Positions 28,666 through 35,129 of a DNA stretch of 64,000 nucleotides are shown here, one piece after another. Source of the stretch: an uncultured Colwellia sp. Lineage in GTDB: Bacteria; Pseudomonadota; Gammaproteobacteria; Enterobacterales; Alteromonadaceae. The translations under genes and the position numbers were made by a program. Under the pieces are notes generated by a model. The model had not been told where the DNA came from. It did not search any database and saw only the letters and a list, made by a program, of their open reading frames with translations. Numbering within the stretch: the first letter of the stretch is position 1; each line of letters begins with the position of its first letter. The stretch spans positions 31,769 through 95,768 of the forward strand of contig CAJXYE010000012.1 in NCBI GenBank assembly GCA_913063325.1, written 5' to 3'.

Positions 28666-29436
28666 ATGACACCAAGTATAGAGCTTGTTGATAATACACA
28701 ACCACCTGAAACTAACCTAAATAATGAGTTACCGAATAAATTATTGCTGATTGAAAATGATCACTACTTAAGTAAGGCTTTTGCGGAGAAGGGTAAGCAA
28801 TCTAGCTACCAAACCATGAAAGTATGTACGGGTGAAGTGCTGAGTCAGAAGTTGAAAAGCTATTTAGTAGACCAAAAGCCTAATATGATAGTGCTATATG
28901 TTGGCTTTTCTGATAGCTCACAGTTGCTGATAATAAGTGATCTTCGGGCCTTATTTGATGGCCTATTAGTCATTGTATCGAATAAAAATAGTGAACAAGA
29001 GCAATTTAATGCGTTCAACCTTGGTGCTGATGATTATTTGATTAAGCCCATCGATAGTCGAATCTTAATGATGCGAATTGAAGCTTTATTTCGTCGTCAA
29101 AGCAATAAAGTGAATCCCGTTGAGTTAGCTAGTTTAGCAATTGGTGATGTTTGCTTACAGCCTAAATCTCAAAAGTGTTTTATTAATGGTGAAGGAGTTA
29201 AGCTAACGACCTTTGAATTTAATTTATTAAAATCGTTAATAGAGCATCAAGGGCTAATTTTATCTCGAGATCAACTTTATAGTACCTTGCTTAGACGTGT
29301 ATATAATGGAGTCGAACGTACGCTTGATGTCAGAATGTCACAATTACGTGAAAAACTGACTGTAGCAGGTATGAAGAAGAATCAAATAGAAACTGTTTGG
29401 GGTCAAGGTTATATGTTTAACAATATTAGCTCTTAA
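28666..29436 (+). CDS. OmpR-family response regulator with degenerate receiver domain
   Basis: A 256-residue protein with a receiver-like N-terminal domain (about 25-140) and an OmpR/PhoB winged helix (about 150-250; LTTFEFNLLKSLIEHQGLILSRDQL, VERTLDVRMSQLREKL). The phospho-acceptor aspartate is missing: the strand that should read like VILD reads IVLY, with Y78 in its place. The acidic pocket is E30-N31-D32. The switch serine S105 and lysine K127 remain. It therefore probably binds DNA without aspartyl phosphorylation. There is no sensor kinase beside it. ATG 28666 follows AAGGAG; the longer open frame from 28561 is not needed. Confidence 0.88.
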   Translation: MTPSIELVDNTQPPETNLNNELPNKLLLIENDHYLSKAFAEKGKQSSYQTMKVCTGEVLSQKLKSYLVDQKPNMIVLYVGFSDSSQLLIISDLRALFDGLLVIVSNKNSEQEQFNAFNLGADDYLIKPIDSRILMMRIEALFRRQSNKVNPVELASLAIGDVCLQPKSQKCFINGEGVKLTTFEFNLLKSLIEHQGLILSRDQLYSTLLRRVYNGVERTLDVRMSQLREKLTVAGMKKNQIETVWGQGYMFNNISS

Positions 29437-29455
29437 ACTTTCACTGCTCAGTAAA

Positions 29456-29489
29456 AATTTAGTGGAGGAATAACACCTCCGCTAAAATT
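29456..29489 (+). terminator. Hairpin after the response regulator gene
   Basis: AATTTAGTGGAGG (29456-29468) pairs with CCTCCGCTAAAATT (29476-29489). There is no clean T run after it, so termination may be weak. Confidence 0.5.
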
Positions 29490-29522
29490 GAACAACTGGG
29501 ACATCTTAGCTACTTTCTAGTA

Positions 29523-29786
29523 TATACCCGCTACCATTCAAGATGCAGGTTTCAGAGTGCTTGATAAATTTTAATTCAAGGCGCTGTGATGAAAGAATGG
29601 TTATTCCATTGTAAGTCACAGCAACGATGAAGTAATGTTGCTCAAGCTCTTCTTCGATGGGGTTAAAATGACTTTACACCGCGTTAAATAAAAAAAACAT
29701 AGAATAACTATGCTTTACTTATTTTACTTGTCTAAAGCCATTTTAATTCCCACTGAAATCCTGTACTTTGATTGGTAACGGGTATA
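29523..29786. repeat. Palindromic repeat element, copy D (264 bp)
   Basis: Left arm TATACCCGCTACCATTCAAG and reverse-complemented right arm TATACCCGTTACCAATCAAA, ending at conserved TTTCAG. The left-half core is the most diverged of the five (AATTCAAGGCGCTG ... GAAAGAATGGTTATTCC). The right-half stem is GGGGTTAAAATGACTTTA facing TAAAGCCATTTTAATTCCC. It lies between the response regulator and plsC-like genes. Confidence 0.8.
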
Positions 29787-29855
29787 AATAAATAATAGCT
29801 TTACCTTATTATTTGTTTTTTCTGTATACTCGCCCATAATCTTTTTTAGCTATCT

Positions 29856-30599
29856 ATGCTGGAGCTTTCTTTGCTAGCAGTAATACGCGTTTTCCTAATG
29901 ATCTTAGCCTTGGTTGTTATTTGCACTATCTCTATTGTTTATTGCTTATTACGCCCTTTTCACCGTAATAATGTTTATCACACCTCACGATATTTAGGGA
30001 AAATCCCGACACTTCTTGGTGTAGAAGTGGAAGTAAGAATTCCTGAATCTGTTAAAAATATTGGTCCTGTTGTCTGGGCGGCAAATCATCAAAATAGTTA
30101 TGATCTGTTTACTCACGCGAATGCCGTACTGCCTGGTACCGTGAGTGTAGGCAAAAAGAGTTTAAAATGGATTCCTTTTTTTGGGCAAATGTATTGGTTA
30201 ACCGGTAATATTTTAATTGACCGAAAAAATACCAGTAAGGCAATGAACACCATTGACTTAACCGCGGATAAAATAAAAAAAGATAAACTTTCTGTATGGA
30301 TGTTTCCTGAAGGTACTCGTAGCCGAGGCAGAGGTTTATTACCATTGAAAACCGGTGCTTTTCGCACTGCTATTCAAGCGGGAGTGCCTATTGTACCAAT
30401 TTGTGCCAGTAATCAAGTAGGGACAATTAACTTGAACCGTTGGGATAATGGGAAAATAATCATAGAGTTCTTAGACCCCATTCCGCTTAATGATGCAAGC
30501 CGCGAAAACTTAAGGTCAATAGTAAATGAAACTCATAAATTAATGTATAATAAAATCGAGACGTTATCGATTGAAGCCGCGGCTTACCATAACAAATAA
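29856..30599 (+). CDS. plsC: 1-acyl-sn-glycerol-3-phosphate acyltransferase
   Basis: PlsC acylates lysophosphatidic acid to phosphatidic acid at the inner membrane. The 247-residue product has a hydrophobic N-terminus (about 5-33), then the HX4D motif as NHQNSYD (H78, D83), and the acceptor-binding FPEGTRSRG. PIVPICAS is the fourth conserved block. Length matches the family. Paralogues with other acyl specificity exist in many marine bacteria, so the symbol is the family name. Confidence 0.88.
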   Translation: MLELSLLAVIRVFLMILALVVICTISIVYCLLRPFHRNNVYHTSRYLGKIPTLLGVEVEVRIPESVKNIGPVVWAANHQNSYDLFTHANAVLPGTVSVGKKSLKWIPFFGQMYWLTGNILIDRKNTSKAMNTIDLTADKIKKDKLSVWMFPEGTRSRGRGLLPLKTGAFRTAIQAGVPIVPICASNQVGTINLNRWDNGKIIIEFLDPIPLNDASRENLRSIVNETHKLMYNKIETLSIEAAAYHNK

Positions 30600-30627
30600 C
30601 CCCGTTGTTTATAAACAGAGATAGGTA

Positions 30628-30984
30628 ATGAAAATGATTGATGAAGAATTACAACAATGGTTTAGCCATACTGAAATGTTAATTTCTGAGTTGCTTGAAG
30701 ACGGTACTAATGAGGAAGTTTATCACACGATTGAACATCATTTTGCTAGTAGTGATTTTGATTTGCTCGAAAAAGCCGCTATCGCAGCTTTTAAATTAGG
30801 ACTCGAAATTGAAGAGCCCGAAGAGGCAGAATTAGAAAATGGTGATAAAGTCTTTGCTTTTGATATTGCTACCGAACAAATGTTAGATGTAGATTTAATC
30901 AAAAAAGAAACTAAAGCTATGTTTGAGCTGGCAAAAAAGTGTGGTGTTGACTATGATGGTTGGGGTACTTACTTTGAAGAATAA
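30628..30984 (+). CDS. rraB: Regulator of ribonuclease E activity B (RraB family)
   Basis: A 118-residue acidic protein. In E. coli RraB binds RNase E and changes mRNA decay. The sequence carries the family's features: a D/E-rich stretch EEPEEAELENGDKVFAFDI, DVDLIKKETKAMFELAKKCGVDYDGWGTYFEE at the C-terminus, and an N-terminal helix. The start is ATG 30628; ATG 30634 is also possible. It follows plsC by 28 bases and may be cotranscribed. Confidence 0.85.
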   Translation: MKMIDEELQQWFSHTEMLISELLEDGTNEEVYHTIEHHFASSDFDLLEKAAIAAFKLGLEIEEPEEAELENGDKVFAFDIATEQMLDVDLIKKETKAMFELAKKCGVDYDGWGTYFEE

Positions 30985-31145
30985 TGCTTTAAGTATATTT
31001 TAATACTCTAAGACTTGAACACGTGTACTAAATACCTTAAAATATGCGACATTATTAGCCAGTATGATGTTTTTCTGGCTCACTAGCACTGAAAAGTGTA
31101 AGCTGATATTTGACGTTTTAGTACACTTATAAAGGAAATCAAACC

Positions 31146-31301
31146 ATGGAATGGCTTAGCAGAACGCTTTCACAAGAACCTACTCTACTCGCACTGTCAA
31201 TAACGGTTATCGTAACTGTTTTTATTTTTTCAGCAAGAAAAGCACATTTAAATCATTTAGCTAAAATGAAAAAAATTAATGATAGCTTTAACGTCAAATA
31301 A
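31146..31301 (+). CDS. Small single-span membrane protein (51 aa)
   Basis: ATG 31146 follows AAAGGAAATC at the right spacing. The product starts MEWLSRTLSQEPT, has one hydrophobic stretch (LLALSITVIVTVFIFSA), then a basic tail ARKAHLNHLAKMKKINDSFNVK. This fits a real small membrane protein with the tail in the cytoplasm, which I cannot assign to a family. An AGCCAG/CTGGCT inverted repeat lies upstream at about 31054-31078. Confidence 0.6.
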   Translation: MEWLSRTLSQEPTLLALSITVIVTVFIFSARKAHLNHLAKMKKINDSFNVK

Positions 31302-31379
31302 AAATTGATGTACTTAGGTTACGCTTCTACTCTCAAAGTTTTTCTTTTCCTTTCTCTTCTTATATTTCGACATAAAAAA

Positions 31380-31398
31380 TCACACTATAATAGTGTGA
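31380..31398 (-). terminator. Short hairpin between the small ORF and nagR
   Basis: CACACTA faces TAGTGTG around a 3-base loop, with an A run on the left that becomes a T run on the minus strand. It may stop leftward readthrough from nagR. Confidence 0.45.
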
Positions 31399-31414
31399 GC
31401 TTTAAACGTAATCT

Positions 31415-31672
31415 TATACCAATCCATCTAAGAAAGTGATCGTTTAGCGAGAATTTAAAGGTTTAGAGGCAAGGCATTTATTGCCAAGAAGAGTTTTTAA
31501 ATCAATAATGCAGCATATAAGTCTTTAAAACTCGCCCTTCGGGAACGCATTGGCATCATGATAAATGCACAAAATTTGTTTGATGTAGAGTAACTATATC
31601 AACACATATTTTGCTTTTTCTCATATCGCCAATGCCGTTCTAAGTGGTCACTTCTTTAGATGGATTGGTATT
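31415..31672. repeat. Palindromic repeat element, copy E (about 258 bp)
   Basis: Left arm ATACCAATCCATCTAAGAAA matches reverse-complemented right arm ATACCAATCCATCTAAAGAA. The conserved core lies in the left half, inverted relative to copies A and B, ending at AAAACTCGCCC. The right half is closed by GCATTGGC / GCCAATGC with ATGA facing TCAT. It lies 22 bases beyond the nagR stop. Confidence 0.85.
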
Positions 31673-31693
31673 ATACTCTCGAAAACACCAAAG

Positions 31694-32716
31694 TTAACAC
31701 TTAGCTGTTGAGTCTCTAATGACCAGTTTTGGTACATACTGGCTGATGGTTATTTTATTTTTTTGTTTACGAACCTGGCTGATAAGTAAATTTGCTGCAT
31801 CTTCAGCAATTTGACTATTTGGCTGATCAGCGGTAGTGAGCTTTGGCCATGTTTGACGGGAGAAAGGACTATTTTCAAAGCCGACAATGGAGAGTTGCTC
31901 GGGTATGGATATATTCATCAGTCGTGCCGCAAATAATGCCCCTGCTGCAATTTCATCGTTACAAGAGAAAATGGCCGTCGGGCGAGTATTCTTACTTTCC
32001 GAAGACATCAACTGCTTTGCACCACTTACACCTGAATCAAAAGAATAGTCTCCCTCAATAACAAGTGATTTATCAAAATCAATATTACTTGCTTTTAAGG
32101 CTCTTCTATAGCCTTTATAGCGTTCAATAGTCGACATATGTTCCGCATCACCCGCTATAAAAGCAATATCTTTATGACCTAAGTCGATGAGGTGTTGGGT
32201 GATAGTTTGTGCTGCATCTCTATCGTTTACCATAACACATGGACTAAGCTCATCTGGTGCAACGTCACCTGACATAATTCGAACAACCTTAACATCAAGC
32301 TCGACTAATGTTTTAACAAACTCAGGCATTTCAGATAAAGGGGGAGTTAAAATTAGGCCAGCAATACGTGCATGCTTAACCATGTTAACAACCTCTTCGG
32401 TGATATTTTTATTTTTTGCATCACAAGGGTGAATTAATAATTCAAAGCCGTGCTGCTTACATGCGGATAATATGCCTTCTTGCATATCAATGATGTAATA
32501 AGCGTTTGGATTATCGTAAATATAAGCAACAGAAAATGATTTTGCACCAGCTAAGTTGCGTGCTGATAAATTAGGTTGATAATTTAGCTCTTCGACAGCA
32601 AGTTGTACTTTTTCTCGCGTTAATTGACGCACCGAAGTTTCATTGTTAATGACACGAGATACAGTTTTTATTGATACGCCAGCTTGTTTTGCGACGTCAT
32701 TTATTGTTGCTTTCAT
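31694..32716 (-). CDS. nagR: LacI-family repressor of N-acetylglucosamine use
   Basis: A 340-residue LacI/GalR-type regulator. The N-terminal helix-turn-helix is ATINDVAKQAGVSIKTVSRVIN (about 3-24), followed by the hinge QLTREKVQLAVEELNYQPNLSARNLAG and a periplasmic-binding-like effector domain ending PKLVIRDS. Its location beside the nag genes and the palindromic operator in front of it and of the other nag promoters indicates NagR, released by GlcNAc 6-phosphate or a related sugar phosphate; the inducer is inferred. It diverges from pgi, and one shared operator suggests autoregulation. Confidence 0.88.
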   Translation of the reverse strand: MKATINDVAKQAGVSIKTVSRVINNETSVRQLTREKVQLAVEELNYQPNLSARNLAGAKSFSVAYIYDNPNAYYIIDMQEGILSACKQHGFELLIHPCDAKNKNITEEVVNMVKHARIAGLILTPPLSEMPEFVKTLVELDVKVVRIMSGDVAPDELSPCVMVNDRDAAQTITQHLIDLGHKDIAFIAGDAEHMSTIERYKGYRRALKASNIDFDKSLVIEGDYSFDSGVSGAKQLMSSESKNTRPTAIFSCNDEIAAGALFAARLMNISIPEQLSIVGFENSPFSRQTWPKLTTADQPNSQIAEDAANLLISQVRKQKNKITISQYVPKLVIRDSTAKC

Positions 32717-32837
32717 CTGCAGATAACCTTGTTCTTATTTTTATAAACTCGCTGAGTACCCCAGCGGCGGTAATTATTGCATAGCCTCACTGTAGTAATC
32801 TACAGGATTTTACAGTATTCTTTAGAGTATTAATAAT

Positions 32838-32851
32838 TGACAGCGCTGTCA
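32838..32851. promoter_or_regulatory. NagR operator between nagR and pgi
   Basis: TGACAGCGCTGTCA, a perfect palindrome, is centred about 128 bases before nagR and 126 before pgi. One site can serve both divergent promoters. Confidence 0.88.
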
Positions 32852-32970
32852 TTTTTTTATAGGGTACCATTAAAATATCACACGTCATAGTGGTTAAATC
32901 GAGCAAATACTCAACTTAACCATCATGATAACGTCGATAATTGTGTCTAAATCACCTTATAGGAATTAGT

Positions 32971-34611
32971 ATGTCATCTCGTCAAACATTAGCTAGCTGG
33001 AAGAAACTTCAGTTACTTGCCCAAGATAAAAAATCTCAGCACATGAATACCTTGTTTGCACAAGACAGCGAACGTTTCAATAAATTCTCTATTGAGTTGC
33101 CAAATATGCTACTCGATTATTCTAAAAACTTAATAGACAGTGAAACATTAGACGCATTGTTAGATTTGGCTGAAGAGACGCAAGTCTGTGATTGGCGAGC
33201 TAAGATGTTTGCTGGTGAGAAAATCAATAAGACGGAAGACCGTGCAGTATTGCACACCGCTTTACGTCGTCAAAGTGATGAACCACTTATTATAGATGGC
33301 GAAAATGTTACAGACCACGTACAAAGCCAATTGGCTGATATGGAAATATTTGTCGATAAAGTTCGCCAAGGCCATTGGTTAGGTTACTCGGGTAAACGTA
33401 TTACCGATATAGTTAATATTGGTGTTGGTGGTTCTAACCTTGGTCCACAAATGGTAACGGAAGCGTTAAAGCAATATAGCGACGGTAGTGTTAATGTTCA
33501 TTACGTATCTAATGTAGATGGTGCGCAAATTGCTGATGTACTCCGCCCATTAGAGCCTGAAAAAGTTCTGTTTATTGTTTCAAGTAAAACCTTTACTACC
33601 ACAGAAACCATGACGAATGCTCGTACTGCTATCAATTGGTTAACGAGTGCATCTTTTGATGAAAATTCAGTTGCCAAACATTTTGTAGCCGTCACAGCAA
33701 ATAAAGAAAATGCCATGAGTTTTGGTATTGAAGAAAAAAATATCTTTGATATGTGGGATTGGGTTGGTGGTCGTTTTTCTTTATGGTCCGCTATTGGTCT
33801 TGCGATTGCACTTGATTTAGGTTTTGATAAGTTTAAAGAACTGCTTAGCGGTGCTCATGATATGGATCAACATTTTATCAAGGCACCACTAAAAGAAAAC
33901 TTCCCCGCAATTTTGGCATTGATTAGTGTTTGGAATACCACTTTCCTTGGCTCTCAGTCTCAAGCTATTTTGCCTTACGATCAGACCTTACATATGCTAA
34001 CTGCATATTTACAACAAGCCGAAATGGAAAGTAACGGTAAGTCAGTTAGCTGGGATGGAGATGAAATTGACTATGCGACAGTGCCTTCTATTTGGGGCGA
34101 GTTAGGCATCAATGGTCAACATGCATTCTACCAATACTTACATCAAAGTAATAATGTTGTACCAGCTGATTTTATTGGTTCAGTTAAAAGTGTAACGCCG
34201 GTAAAAGGGCATCATGAAACATTGATGGCAAACTTCTTTGCGCAAACACAGGCATTAATGGCTGGTGTTAATGAAGAGCAAGTACGTGCAGATTTAAAAG
34301 CGAAAGGTCGTACTGCAGATTACATCGACAAAGTTGCACCGCACAAAGTACATAAGGGTAACAGACCAACTAATACCATTTTATTAAAATGTATTAACCC
34401 AAGAAACCTTGGTAGTTTAATTGCGGCTTATGAACATAAAATATTTGTTCAAGGCATTATCTTGCAGATATGTTCATTTGATCAATGGGGTGTTGAGCTT
34501 GGTAAAGGCCTTGCTGCTGAGATTCAGACAGAGTTAGAGACAGATAACATCTCTGAACAACATGATTGTTCAACCTCAAGCTTGTTGAATTTTTATCAAT
34601 CAGCAAAATAA
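32971..34611 (+). CDS. pgi: Glucose-6-phosphate isomerase
   Basis: Pgi interconverts glucose 6-phosphate and fructose 6-phosphate. The 546-residue product shows the family signature DWVGGRFSLWSAIG, VNIGVGGSNLGPQMV, and SSKTFTTTETM for sugar-phosphate binding. It ends with KGLAAEIQTELETDN and a variable tail. ATG 32971 follows AGGAATT; the open frame from 32941 is not needed. Its promoter shares the NagR operator with nagR, so it looks recruited to route fructose 6-phosphate made by NagB. Confidence 0.96.
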   Translation: MSSRQTLASWKKLQLLAQDKKSQHMNTLFAQDSERFNKFSIELPNMLLDYSKNLIDSETLDALLDLAEETQVCDWRAKMFAGEKINKTEDRAVLHTALRRQSDEPLIIDGENVTDHVQSQLADMEIFVDKVRQGHWLGYSGKRITDIVNIGVGGSNLGPQMVTEALKQYSDGSVNVHYVSNVDGAQIADVLRPLEPEKVLFIVSSKTFTTTETMTNARTAINWLTSASFDENSVAKHFVAVTANKENAMSFGIEEKNIFDMWDWVGGRFSLWSAIGLAIALDLGFDKFKELLSGAHDMDQHFIKAPLKENFPAILALISVWNTTFLGSQSQAILPYDQTLHMLTAYLQQAEMESNGKSVSWDGDEIDYATVPSIWGELGINGQHAFYQYLHQSNNVVPADFIGSVKSVTPVKGHHETLMANFFAQTQALMAGVNEEQVRADLKAKGRTADYIDKVAPHKVHKGNRPTNTILLKCINPRNLGSLIAAYEHKIFVQGIILQICSFDQWGVELGKGLAAEIQTELETDNISEQHDCSTSSLLNFYQSAK

Positions 34612-34692
34612 CATTGATGATAACGCAGTAGATGGTTAAGCAATCTAAGTATTTCTAAAAGGAAAACTTAGCAAAAAGAAAGCAGATTAATT

Positions 34693-34732
34693 AAAAGCTA
34701 ATATCTATTAATTTAGGCATTAGCTTTTTTTT
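34693..34732 (+). terminator. pgi terminator
   Basis: AAAAGCTAAT (34693-34702) pairs with ATTAGCTTTT (34719-34728), followed by more T. Confidence 0.85.
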
Positions 34733-35021
34733 GTTCATAAATCAAATATCCCCAGCAAATAATTTTTGAGTTACATCCTTTAACTAAAGTGAATATTTAT
34801 TCTATCATCTAGAATAAAAAATCATACAATCGTTTTTTACGTGTTTTTTTTATACAAAAATTGATAACTATTTAGATAATTATCATTTCAGTAACAAAAA
34901 AAAATAAATGAAAATCCCTATTAATTCAATGGTTTTGTGTTTTTATGTAACCAGATTGCAATTATTGGTTAATTTATTCTGGTCAAACGTAAAAATAAAC
35001 GGTATGGTTTATTACGTCTTA

Positions 35022-35035
35022 TGACAGCGTTGTCA
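35022..35035. promoter_or_regulatory. NagR operator 1 of the TonB receptor gene
   Basis: TGACAGCGTTGTCA carries one departure from the perfect palindrome (GCGT instead of GCGC). It pairs with a second site 22 bases further on. Confidence 0.82.
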
Positions 35036-35043
35036 TTAAATAT

Positions 35044-35057
35044 TGACAGCGCTGTCG
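35044..35057. promoter_or_regulatory. NagR operator 2 of the TonB receptor gene
   Basis: TGACAGCGCTGTCG differs from the palindrome only at its last base. The 22-base centre spacing with site 1 puts the two on nearly the same helix face. Confidence 0.82.
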
Positions 35058-35129
35058 TAAAACCAAATTAATTATTATAAGTAAATATAAAAACATTCTA
35101 AAAAACAAAACGTGTGTAAGGGAAAGTCG

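Larger units (their letters stand above)
34612..35129. promoter_or_regulatory. pgi terminator and TonB-receptor promoter region
   Basis: This 518-base gap starts with the pgi terminator (34693-34732). AT-rich DNA follows without a gene, then two NagR operators close to the receptor start. No coding signal is seen between. Confidence 0.6.
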
